A DNA stretch of 64,000 nt from Stenopsyche tienmushanensis (Eukaryota; Arthropoda; Insecta; Trichoptera; Stenopsychidae), in assembly GCA_008973525.1 (NCBI GenBank), contig WACJ01000523.1, positions 1,178,001 through 1,242,000 on the forward strand, read 5' to 3'. The notes under the pieces are model-generated. The model made no database searches and was not told where the DNA came from. It worked only from the letters and a program-made list of their open reading frames with translations. Position numbers and translations under genes: made by a program. Below are positions 23,961-33,955 of the stretch, piece after piece; within the stretch, counting starts at the first letter, position 1; every line of letters starts with the position of its first letter.

Positions 23961-24814
23961 TATATAATATGTATGATCGTAAAAATGTATTGGAAATATA
24001 ATTGAAACGTGTTAAAACAATAAAACAGATGGTAAATTTAATATTTGTGATGATAATTTGAATAAATAATAATATTGTGTTAGAAATAGACATTAAAATA
24101 AAGCGCTATAGAGCGTTACCCGTAACATATGCGGGCATACTCTTTCTACAATTTTGCGCAAATTATTTCTTTATGACCTCAAATGATATACATAGTATAC
24201 ACCCGATCCTCTTTCTGCGCGGATGTTTTATTGCGCGAATTCGAAATAACACGGTCAAGATGACCTGATTGAATCTCTATTCTCATTACCACTCACACCT
24301 TTCATATATTTTCTAGATATTTTCATTTTCTGAATATAGTTGATCGAAACATACTAGCAAATCGAATTATTGAGTTTGAATTTCATTGCAAATATCTGCT
24401 GTAAGTTAAAATGTAATGCGTTTTACTACCGAAAAGTGAATGTGCTGCTATCGGCGGTTTGACAGCTACAATGGAATGAATTACAACAACGCTTGGAGAA
24501 AATTGCTTCTTGCTACCCATAATAGCTCTGAGTCGATTGAGAGGATCTGGAGTGGCCATTTCCCGAAGTGAGTTCGTATGTGGGTGTACATGTATCACTT
24601 TGTAGATGTATCAGTACTCCTTTTATCTCGGTTTGGAGTGGAAGCGACAGCCGTTAGTCACGGCGTTTGTAGCAGAGCGTGTCGCCGAGGATATCGACCG
24701 GAAAATATCTTAACACCGACTCAAAGCGATCACTTCGCCAAGCAAACCCCGTGACCATCCCCGAGATATAATTAGACTGACAAATGCTCCTCCTTATCCT
24801 GAGCCATCGCCCCT
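23961..24814. other. Intergenic or 3' flank of the minus-strand ORF
   Basis: A minus-strand ORF at 24383-24598 (71 codons, VVVIHSIVAVKPPIAAHSLF) has some hydrophobic character and could be a decayed downstream exon of the ORF at 24815-25072, but no convincing acceptor links them. Confidence 0.3.
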
Positions 24815-25072
24815 TCAGCGACCACCTTCATCCGGACGCTTCTTCAATGTAACGTTCATCAAGGCGAGCATTCCAGAAACGATCAAAACTGGACCAACGG
24901 TCATCGACAATGATTTTAAAACAAGACATAAAACAAAACGATTAATACCCATTGGATCTATTTTGGAAGTCAGCTCCATGATTGACTCATATAAGCTCTT
25001 CAACGCGGATAAATTAGCGAATGTTGTTTGAATTCCATCGTTGTTTTGGTTCATAAATACATCGGATGACAT
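24815..25072 (-). CDS. Possible small membrane protein (weakly ninjurin-like)
   Basis: An 85-codon ORF starting ATGTCATCC and ending GGTCGCTGA. Residues 47-75 form one hydrophobic segment (FVLCLVLKSLSMTVGPVLIV, continuing SGMLALM) and the tail is basic (TLKKR). The pattern ANLSALKSL, then a polar loop, then a hydrophobic helix containing SL-M-V-G faintly recalls the first membrane helix of ninjurin-family proteins, which is only a resemblance from memory. A donor-like GAAG/GTGGTC (minus strand, about 24823) could lead to another exon. Codon use is less A/T-extreme than chance ORFs nearby. It could equally be a processed fragment or chance. No neighbour helps. Confidence 0.3.
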   Translation of the reverse strand: MSSDVFMNQNNDGIQTTFANLSALKSLYESIMELTSKIDPMGINRFVLCLVLKSLSMTVGPVLIVSGMLALMNVTLKKRPDEGGR

Positions 25073-25378
25073 TTATAATTAAAATGAACGTAATGCATTC
25101 GCGTAAAAGGGTCGGATTCTATTAACGTCTGATTGTTTTTTAAGTGTTAAATAGATTCGACTCTAGAAAAAAAATCTTCTTAACACGTGTGAAGATGTTG
25201 AAACAATTTCCTTCGCGTTCTGAATGACCGCAAACAGGATTTATGACCAGATGTCTGTCGGCACTCGCGATAGTATGACTGCCATAACTTCATTCTCGTT
25301 GAAAATTTTACTTTAGAAGTCGTCTTTGCGAACCGACAATTATATTCGATATCTGGGATTAAAAAATATTTCCAAAAT
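25073..25378. other. Intergenic, nothing recognised
   Basis: Flank of the preceding ORF; no promoter element or repeat identified. Confidence 0.4.
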
Positions 25379-25553
25379 CACCCTTCTATAGCGTCGAGAT
25401 AGGGCTATAGAAAGTTAGGCACCCATACAAAATTTCAACCTGTTTAATTTATTAACAAGTGACTAGCACGTACAAGATGGCATTGATTTTACGTATTTTT
25501 TTCCGTTGCTTATATAAGAAACGTCCCAAATGAAGTGGACGCTATAGAAGGGG
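25379..25553. mobile_element. pogo-like MITE (copy 2)
   Basis: The left end ACCCTTCTATAGCGTC and the right end, reverse complement CCCCTTCTATAGCGTC, form a 14-16-bp inverted repeat. The next block (GAGATAGGG, CTATAGAAAGTT, CACCCATACAAAATTT) matches the element at 4014-4142. The outer CAGTCA bases are lost. Confidence 0.65.
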
Positions 25554-25578
25554 AATGTTATAATAAACTCTCATTTAG

Positions 25579-25955
25579 CACTTTGATTAGTGAGTAAGTT
25601 TTTAATATGAGTTATATATCGATTTTTCTAACAGGACCGCGTAGCATGAGTAAAGCTTGTATATCAATAAATGAACCTTAACACCGTCGATAGCACATAT
25701 TATTCGTTCATTTCTTCGCTTAAACATAAACGATACGCATGTTTGTCTTCAGTTTTAATAACAAAATAATGTATTTGTCGAATAATGAAGCGATGTGGGT
25801 CGTTTTTCGAAATGGTTGAGAATATTTAGACGTGTTGGGGCACTTTTACAGTATAATCTTGCCATCGTTGTACGAGTGTATGATGAGATGCAAGACACTC
25901 TTTCCGCCTCTGTCTCCGATTCACTAATCTCCGCACTCAATGTGCGAAAATACTC
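25579..25955 (-). repeat. Repeat family R1 (copy d, minus)
   Basis: The reverse complement of R1: tail CTTTGATTAGTGAGTAA, then GACCGCGTAGCATGAGTAAA (degenerate CACGCTGCGCGGTC), CTTGTATATCAATAAATGAA, and the 5' part ending GCACTCAATGTGCGAAAATA. Contains the long middle section seen in copy b. Confidence 0.7.
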
Positions 25956-26103
25956 ATTAACGGGATAGCAGCTAGAATAATACTGGAATATTGATGTTAT
26001 ATTAGCTATATGAATTATTTGTTTGTAACAGGTAACGTATCATGGGATTGTCATTTAGTTTTATCAAATTATTTAATTTTAACATTCTTCAAAGTGCTTT
26101 ACA

Positions 26104-26271
26104 CAGGATGCGGCAGGGAAACTTCCGGATTTTAAAAATGAATAACACAAACATATATAACAGAAAATGTTAAGCTCCGCTTTTTTGAAGGAGTATAGAC
26201 CCATTATTTTCGGAACAACTATAGCTTCAGGGTGTGCGTTTCATATAAGGAAGTTTCCCTGCCGCATCCTG
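26104..26271. mobile_element. MITE, GCGGCAGGGAAACTTCC family (copy 1)
   Basis: 168 bp with near-perfect inverted ends: CAGGATGCGGCAGGGAAACT on the left and its complement (AGTTTCCCTGCCGCATCCTG) on the right, extending to TTCC. The interior is non-coding (AACACAAACATATATAACAG). Related copies at 29047-29761 and 56454-56775 show a common origin. Confidence 0.8.
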
Positions 26272-26595
26272 TATCTCCAAATTCGCTGGGGGCTTAAAAG
26301 TGAAATATTTTTATTTATTTTTAAATTATTATTATAAAAAACATAGTTGGTCCTGCTCAACTTAGTTAATATTTTAGATTCAGAAATTACGCTTTAACAG
26401 AGATGTAATGATCAATTGGAAGCATTAAGACTGTTCAAATTCCAGATCAGTTTGTCGAACGTTTTTCCATAATCTGAATTTAATTAAATTTATTTTGCTA
26501 TGAAATGAGCTGTTAATTTGACGACGACGATGATAACATCAAATTTTCATCGGATATTCACCAATAAATCGCCTAAAAAGACGCGCAAGTATCGA
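26272..26595. other. Intergenic, nothing recognised
   Basis: AT-rich; a short GACGACGACGATGATAA run at 26520-26535. No gene. Confidence 0.4.
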
Positions 26596-26917
26596 TAGTG
26601 CCAAAAATACGTGCCGTTTTTATACTTTTGCTTAGTAAAGTTATTAAAAAAATAAGGCACGTATGTTTTTTAATGTTTTTTTTTACCATTTTAGCATATG
26701 CTTTACAACAGCCATTGTTCAGTATATTTTGATGGATTTTGCTGTCTGGACGTGTACAATTTTAGCAGAAAAATATCTTCAAAATGGAAACAAATCAGAC
26801 TCATGTACGACATTTTCATCATTTTTTTAAAAAAAGACGTATCTAACTTTAGTGTCTGAACAAACATGCAAAAAGTTGTTTTGGCAGATTAAAAACGGTA
26901 CGTATTTATGGCAACAA
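26596..26917. mobile_element. MITE with GTGCCAAAAATACG ends
   Basis: About 320 bp. The left end TAGTGCCAAAAATACGTGCC and the right end, reverse complemented, TTGTTGCCATAAATACGTAC (continuing CGTTTTTA) are imperfect inverted repeats. The interior (AACAGCCATTGTTCAGTATA, TGCTGTCTGGACGTGTACAA) matches 41997-42090 and 18300-18370 (minus). Confidence 0.65.
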
Positions 26918-27756
26918 TCTTCTCCTCTCTCCCACCTAAATATTCATAGTCAAATAGATTTATTCAAATTAAGAACAAGAAATTCCTAAAATTAGATTAG
27001 ATTTTAAATGTGGACGTTATAACAGCATACGGCCGATGTGCGAGGTGCAGTCTTCGCGAGCCATAACTTATGTTTTCATTAGTCTAAACTTGATTATCTT
27101 CCGATGACTGTCTCCTTCCTCGCTCCTGACAAATGTTAGCAATTAAATTGTCTATGCAGAGATGCGCCTTTACGTACAAGCGTTTAAATTGTATTCGAGT
27201 CGCATTCTTTTTGTCGAGGATCGTTTAACGAAGTCACACATCGAATTAGGACGGCGTCCCTTCGAAGAGTTCTGCGGGAAGGATGGACGGGTCGGGGATC
27301 AGCCCCGAATGGCAGAATTGCGACGGCGAATCTTTTTCTATTAATGTGCACGGCATAAAATAGAAGAGTAATAAAATGTTTCGGTCGAGCTGAGCTCTCA
27401 TATTCCTTTTCTTTATCTGCTGTCATTTGTCTGGCTGCGCAAAAAATTCAACTCGGATAAGTGACTACTCATACCGCCGACATGTCATTTGAGCTCGAGG
27501 GTCGAACTGGATGCTCAAATATTCAATATATCAATAGAAATACTAATATTAAATCGAATAAATAGAGGTTATATGTGAATACTAGGTTATCCCGAAAGAA
27601 ATCCACTATTTCCCAACATAAAATTAAGAAGTTCATAGTGAATAGCTCCAGTCATATTGATAATTATTCTATCGTTCTAGTTAAAGATTACAGCATATCT
27701 TCATTAATATTTTAAGCATCCTGCAATTTTCTGTTACCCGATTAAAAGCGTTTAAT
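26918..27756. other. Intergenic, no gene recognised
   Basis: A GC-richer patch at 27160-27430 has overlapping ORFs on both strands (60 and 80 codons) with no domains. Confidence 0.4.
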
Positions 27757-27791
27757 AACGAATAGGATGGGTGGGGGGTAGGATGGGTACC
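27757..27791 (+). repeat. AACGAATAGGATGGGT core repeat (copy 1)
   Basis: AACGAATAGGATGGGTGGGG then GGTAGGATGGGTACC. Two further copies at 31452-31488 and 33920-33955 keep the order 'aataggatgRgtg, about 8 bases, ataggatgggta'. Confidence 0.6.
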
Positions 27792-29046
27792 ATATGTCTT
27801 CACCGAATACAACAAAAATGAGCGACTAAACATGTGCTATGCATATTTGGCAACGCAAAAATATATTCCCTTTTTATAATAAGATTTACTCGAGTACTCC
27901 AGAGTGAGTATGCTCGCATATGTGGCGTGCAATGTATCGTAACGCCATTATTTCAATGCCGTGCTTCTTTTTCTAATACATTTAATATCTATTTTATAAT
28001 TTTGCCACGTTTCAATTAAATTTCCAAAAGGAATATAAATGTCCCTCAACGGATGACAACATAATAAACGCTAAAATTTTAATGGAAACCCATTGGGCAT
28101 GATCTTCATAGATTGTGATAAATATTAGAAAGCCACACAAATCAATTGTATATATAAAAATCAGCATGGAATTAAAAGTGATCCCATTTGAGATACAATT
28201 ATGGGTCTAAAATGTATCGATTTAAGCATAAAAATATAGCAAAATAAAAATATTTTCCAGTTGAAAACCACTGGATTTTAATTACAATTTCTTCAATCTA
28301 AGAATGAACTAATAATTATTCTACATATAATTTTAAAAAAAGAAGAAAAAAGCGAAAAATTTACCTCACTACTTTTGCCAAAATTAATTCACCAATCAAA
28401 GGGTTAAACCAAAACTGACATCTGTTTATCGATAGGACTGATTCATAAATTTAATTGATGATTTTTGTGACCTTGACAATTGAAATTGAAGCTGATGAAT
28501 CATACATCAACAACAAAAAAATCTGGGATGTTTCCTTTACTGTGCCTGGACACAAATAATGGATTTGTTTCGGGATAACATAATTTAAAAAAAAAATAAA
28601 AAAACATAGCTATCTATAGATACTGATGCTATATAAAATAGCAGAAAACTAGGACATACAACCCTTATGATAGTCCATGTTAAGATGCACCCCCAAAGCC
28701 TCAAATCTTGGAATTCGGCTGTATTTTAAACAGAATGAATGATCAATTTATAATTGAAATTGTGTTGATATAAATTATAAAATGGGGCAATATTAGAATT
28801 CAAAATCAGTATAGTGTAGCCATGCCCATCCTATAGCAATACTAGGATATTTGTAGGAAAGTGTTGGATTGAACTACAATTTCTGCTTTTATTTGTGAAA
28901 GCTCACCCAGTTGATCAACTGGATGATTTATTTTGATTTGAAGACTACAGACTAAGTCCTTCGCTTAGCAAGATCTACTTCTACTAATTAATAATTATAC
29001 TTTGTATTAATTTTTTGCGCCTAATATTATCGAAGTTTGTTCTAAG
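27792..29046. other. Intergenic, AT-rich
   Basis: ACCAATCAAAGGGTTAA at 28391-28407 matches the 3' end of R1, an isolated tail. CCCATCCTATAGCAAT at 28826 resembles the complement of the AATAGGATGGG core. No gene. Confidence 0.45.
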
Positions 29047-29761
29047 CAGAATGCGACAGGGAAACTTCCTTATTTGAAACGCACGCCCTGAAACAAAAAT
29101 TATTCTGAAAAAAGTGCATTAGCACTTATTTGGAAGAACAAAAATTAACGTTTTTTATTATGTAAGTTTAATAGCGATCATGCAGTGGATAAAAGAGGAG
29201 AGCGCGTTCGCCTTAGGGGCGTACTTTTCAAGTGCCGTTTAATTAACGCCACGCAACGTGCATTCAGGAATCACTTTAATATCGCACCCACGAGTCGTGT
29301 TCCTTGTCGGAGATCATTTTTTTTTATGGGCGAACGGCTTTAAGAAAATCAGTAGACAGTCTATTTTGCGATCTCCTAAGCATAAAGATTGAGAAGTTAT
29401 TTATTTTTTAATCAAAACTTGAAAAAATATCCGATCTAATACCGTGGGTGTAAGACTATCTGAAATCCCCTATTAACAACGATCGTCTAAGGATCTTGGC
29501 TCAATCAAAATATAATATTCAAGCTTCTATCGACAATATATCCGTCGATATACTGAAAAGAGTAGAGAAGAAGCTTCAAAACTCGAATATCTCAATGCAT
29601 TGACCAGAACGGAGATCACCTTTAGTGATATGATTTTTAAAATATAATGAATAAAATCTTTAAATGTTCTTATGTAACATGAAAAAATTATCGATTAGAT
29701 ATCTTCTATAGTGTTTGTGTTATTATTTTTTTAAATAAGGTAGTTTCTCTGCCGCATCCCG
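29047..29761. mobile_element. GCGGCAGGGAAACTTCC-family element (copy 2, long)
   Basis: The left end CAGAATGCGACAGGGAAACT and the right end CTCTGCCGCATCCCG are diverged inverted repeats. The last 190 bases (AGCTTCAAAACTCGAATATC, AATGCATTGACCAGAACGGA) match the right part of the element at 56454-56775. The interior 29170-29500 is unrelated and may be a later insertion. No transposase. Confidence 0.55.
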
Positions 29762-30442
29762 TATGATCGTCTTATTTTTATTCGCGATCGAATAAATACA
29801 TGGAAATGATCACAAAATATATTTAGAATTTGGGAAGCGTCGCAAGCGGTGAGTCCAGGCCTGATTATTGATCTCGTTAATCCACTTAGTCGTCCACTTA
29901 ACATCCCTCCCTTGCGCGATGGGCGCGGTCGGAATCCATCCCGGGGAGCTCCGGGACAGGCCGAATGCTTCACCGGTGACAATCTTGCACACCCGGACAA
30001 GAAAGCTCTTCGATCACCATTTTTCACATTACATCGCAACAATGTCTTCAGTATTTCAGCCACTTTCAACCGCCCGACGATATCGTACAATTCCGTCGCA
30101 TTAGAAGATTCTTTGTGGCGCGTCTGCTAAATTGTAGCCCGGGCATCCATCATTTGATGAGCTGATAGATTGGCTCAGCTCGGATAAATTTGGCCGGCGA
30201 ATGCATTAATTCATAAGATTGGACAAAAATAGCTAGAGTGCATAGCTGTGTTGCAGATGAGTGACGATTCATATTAATTTCGGACTACAGTCCTCGGTTT
30301 ATGGCCCATGCGGTATGCCGATAGACCGTTTGGCAGAGCCGTTTGTCGCCCGACGGACAATCGTCTCGAGCAATTGACAAAAGATTCCTGGAACCGATTC
30401 AATCTTCAGATCATCATCAGGGCTAATTTGTGACTGATTACG

Positions 30443-30464
30443 ACTGGCACAGCGCTGTGCCAGT
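30443..30464. repeat. Perfect 22-bp palindrome
   Basis: Arm ACTGGCACAGC followed directly by its exact complement GCTGTGCCAGT, with no spacer. It sits in GC-rich non-coding DNA. Confidence 0.8.
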
Positions 30465-30645
30465 AAAAAGCGCGATGTCTCAATTTGCACGGGTCTCATT
30501 TAATAACTCATTTGTTAAAAGCGACGCCGAGAGACGTCATTCAATAATTGACGTCGACAAGATGCGAAAAAGAATAAAAACGTAGGAAAATGAATTGAAA
30601 ATGGGAGATGGCCGGGTGGTGTTTGCGGTGGAGGAGGGCGTGGCG

Positions 30646-30729
30646 CATCAGTCGTTAGTGGTTAATTCGTTAGTCGTTATCCTCGTCCTCTCACCGGATA
30701 ACGGCTAACGACTCAATTAGCCGCTGATG
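30646..30729. other. 84-base imperfect hairpin, pre-miRNA-sized
   Basis: From the loop outward: a 15-bp stem (CGTTAGTCGTTATCC against GGATAACGGCTAACG, one G-U), a 4-base bulge (ACTC), an 8-bp stem (GGTTAATT against AATTAGCC), an 8/1 internal loop, and a 6-bp base (CATCAG/CTGATG). The loop is 13 bases. It may be a structured RNA precursor, a regulatory palindrome or a tiny inverted repeat left by a MITE. I do not recognise a known miRNA. Confidence 0.4.
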
Positions 30730-31173
30730 ACGGAGCACCTCTCTCGGCACACCAGATTGCTGTAAAAATAGCCATCGGCTTCATCACAAACCGGCTAAAA
30801 TCACGGCCTATAAATAATTCTTGCGACGACGATCCACAAATTGCTACACGCTCGACATTTTTAAATAACGATCCAACTATATATTAATACTCATATGATC
30901 TATTCTCCAAGATATGGAATCGGACATTAGAAGCTAAAGCTGTCGATTCAGAATCCCTCATATATGCATTCGGACTCGAATGATAAAGAAATCACCTAGA
31001 CGTCATATCAATCATCAAAAGATGAAGACAAAATAAACATTAAAATTATAATGGAATTTGTCCGTATCCGCTTGAAAACCATCAGGTATTTGGTCATCTG
31101 AGATCATTGATGGTCTTCTTAGAATCATAATAAATAATAGAAAGCCATAAAAATAATTATATGTATTCAAAAA

Positions 31174-31315
31174 ACTGAAGATACACGTGTGTGCTGTTTA
31201 TGTGTACACAGAGAAATTAACGAATATTGTATGATATCAAGAGTGTTAAGGTTAATTTATGATATACAAACATGATTCACGCTGCGCGGTCTTGAGAGAA
31301 AATTGGATTTATGTG
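31174..31315 (+). repeat. Repeat family R1, 3' part (copy e)
   Basis: Matches copy b from CTGAAG...GTGTGCTGTTTATGTGTACA through CGAATATTGTATGATATCAA and ATTCACGCTGCGCGGTCTTG to GGATTTATGTG. The 5' half is missing. Confidence 0.7.
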
Positions 31316-31451
31316 AACTCAATTATATTTGAAATTTCGAATTTTGATAACGATGAACTAAAATCCTTAATCGGTCAGATCCACGTCAAACAATCGAGGA
31401 GTTATCGCAAATACTGAGATCACAGTGGAACCATTTAAAACTCATCGGCAA

Positions 31452-31488
31452 AACGAATAGGATGAGTGTTATGGGATAGGATGGGTAC
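31452..31488 (+). repeat. AACGAATAGGATGGGT core repeat (copy 2)
   Basis: AACGAATAGGATGAGTGTTA then TGGGATAGGATGGGTAC; nearly identical to 33920-33955. Confidence 0.6.
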
Positions 31489-32870
31489 TGTAAATCGACA
31501 ATCAAAAATTTTGCACCAAAAATTAAAAGAGAAACGCCCGCATTAATTGAACAGAAATAAGACTGAAAAGGGATTTTAAATATCTAGAATCCATCTTCAT
31601 GAAGAAGAACTTGATATAGATATTGCTCAAAAAATATTGTTCATCCTTTGAAATACACGGTTTTACTACTTTACGCGACATGTAGAAATCGTGGTTGAAA
31701 TAACGACTTCAATTTAAAAAGACCTCGCACTGACGGATTTCCACATTTTCAGGTCCATGGACCACAACCTGAGCGAAAAACGATTTAAAAATATAATATT
31801 TTACGATCAATGCACTTGATGCTTCTCAACCAACTGATTTAGCTATTACAGTTTCACAAACATTTTAAAATTTCTTCAATTTAAATAAAAAACACAGTGA
31901 AGTCAACGTCTAAAAACCCCATAAACTTCAAATGTATGAAACAAAATTTATTATAATAGAATTGTCAAAACAACAACAAGCCCGATATGAATTTTCCTAT
32001 TGTTTAAAATAATAAAAACTAAGTAAACGTGCTAATTTTGACATAGATATCAATAAATAAACTACGATAAAGTATAGCATCAAATCCTATAGATGCAAGT
32101 TTTTGTTTGATCAATGAATGCATCCTTGATAAGGAAACAAGTGGATAAAAGATCTCAATTATGTTTATATTATAATTAGCATAAGTGCTTATTGAGGACT
32201 ATCACGAATCATCTGGAATTAACGCGTTGGCGGACACGTCTGCATTTGCATAATAAAATTAAGTTAAACGCTGACATGTCTGTCAAAGCGCTAAGAAAAG
32301 ATAAAAATTGGTTGACTTGGTTTTTTTTCTTGTGTTTTATTATATTTATAGCATGCTTATGCTTTGAATAAAAATGAAAATATATGATAGATTGTTTAAC
32401 ACTTTTTTGCACTATATTTGTGCTTTGATATTCACGGTGGATTTCTAAGCTATAACATCTGATTTTCAACTGAATATTTATGCATCTTGAGGTTTATTTA
32501 AATACCACTAAGATCGACTTGACATTTTCACAAATGTCAAAAATGCTTTCATGACTTTAATATTCCAATAAGAATGCGCCGTCGGAAAAAGAGCTGAGTG
32601 TAAAATATATTATTTTTGGCAACATTTAAATCAGCCATTTATAAAATAGTATTTTTGGCAAAATACAAAGATCTAAATGCAGTAGGTTTTGATTGAAGAT
32701 TTTTTCTTTGGTGAAGTTTTCCATAGGATTATTATTAGGGGATGAAATAAGTATTAATATTAGGGGGACCAAGGAGTATTCGCGTATTATGAGACCTTAT
32801 GTTTGAACACAATTTTTATCCAGACACAGTGACGGTAACATCTTTGTAAGTAATTTTTTTTTTTGTAGAA
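31489..32870. other. Intergenic; short repeat shared with 37.5 kb
   Basis: 31643-31701 (TTTGAAATACACGGTTTTAC then ACATGTAGAAATCGTGGTTG) is repeated at 37531-37586. At 32757 TATTAGGGGGACCAAGGAGT resembles the ends of the Tc1-like remnant at 16722-17090. TTTTTGGCAA words recur at 32613 and 32650. No gene. Confidence 0.45.
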
Positions 32871-33703
32871 CCCTTCTGTCAATAAAAGGTTTAATTTCAT
32901 CCCGTCAATGAAATAGGTAAGCAAACTATCCTACGAAATATACTAATCTGATTTTTATACACATTTGGTTCGAAAAAAAATTTTGCAGGACAGATAAAAG
33001 AAAAATATAGGATTTTTCCAAATGTATGATGTAAAAATGCAGGTCAGCGTTTATTATTTATGGAGCGAAAGAATTGAAATTTCTTAAAACACGATATCTT
33101 GTAAAAATCCTATAAAAAAATATCTAGATCTGGCCAAACCTCTTTATCTCTTTATTGGCTATCAGGCATATAAATAGAAATACACTTAAACCTTTTTTTT
33201 GTGCGGTGGATGCGTTCCGTAGAAAATCGCACAAAAAAAGTTATGACTTACATAGAGAAAATGAAGATGCGTTCCATGGGTTTTAAAAATCGCATAACTT
33301 TGAAACAGCTATATAAAATATATCCAAAATCGCATAAAAAAGTTAATAAAAAAACATGAAAACAATAAGGCAATTAAAAAATACTAATATTTTAATTACA
33401 AACTATCATCGATGTATGATAATTTTCATTACGACTTTTGATATGATTCAAAATTGCTTTAAAAAAAAACGCATAACTTCGAAGTCGCATAAAAAAAGTC
33501 GCACAAAAAGAGGTTTGAGTGTATCTTTTTTATCGAATCACAAAGATCTCGAAATCTTTTATTAACTTTAAATTCTGTAAAATCCATAAAAGGACAAAGT
33601 CAGGGAGATTCGGTAAAATCTATACATAGTTACTATTAAAAAAAAAACTCATTGCAAAACCATAATGATCTGGCCAGACCATCTTATTGACAGAAAGGTT
33701 AAA
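32871..33703. mobile_element. Possible inverted-repeat element carrying a nested MITE
   Basis: The left CCCTTCTGTCAATAAAAGGT and the right, reverse complemented, AACCTTTCTGTCAATAAGAT are inverted. Inner copies of TCTGGCCA-ACC at 33129 and 33668 support a shared unit. The TACACTT-family MITE at 33181-33523 sits inside. The outer element's class is unknown. Confidence 0.4.
33181..33523. mobile_element. MITE, TACACTT family (copy 2)
   Basis: The left end TACACTTAAACCTTTTTTTT and the right end, reverse complemented, TACACTCAAACCTCTTTTTG both lead into TGCG. The interior repeats TCGCATAA/ATCGCA words. Length 343 bp. Same plan as 6181-6436. Confidence 0.75.
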
Positions 33704-33890
33704 CATTATTTTTGCGCGCCAGATTATTTTTATCATTAAGGATAAAATATCCAGATCAAAATTAATAAAATCCCCATCCGGCATTGTATGTTTTTTTTTT
33801 TTTATTTGCGTTGGAATTCCATAAAAGCCAGAAAAACATTAAATATTAATAGTCCGCCGATGCTAATATTGGTTCCAGAAGTTTAAATTA

Positions 33891-33955
33891 AGCACCCATC
33901 TTATTCGGTAATTGGCATAACGAATAGGATGGGTGCTATGGGATAGGATGGGTAC
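33891..33955. repeat. Hairpin plus AATAGGATGGG core (copy 3)
   Basis: AGCACCCATCTTATTCG (33891-33907) pairs with CGAATAGGATGGGTGCT (33921-33937) over 17 bases with one G-U, around a 13-base loop. It is followed by ATGGGATAGGATGGGTACC. In the other two copies only the right arm and its downstream partner remain. Confidence 0.65.

Larger units (their letters stand above)
29762..31173. other. Intergenic GC-rich zone, 8 kb upstream of unpg
   Basis: 29.82-30.13 and 30.60-30.83 kb are clearly GC-richer than the surroundings and carry long ORFs on both strands (up to 119 codons) without domains. Two strong palindromes lie here (30443-30464 and 30646-30729). The zone could hold cis-regulatory DNA or a non-coding transcript; nothing is proven. 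Confidence 0.4.
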
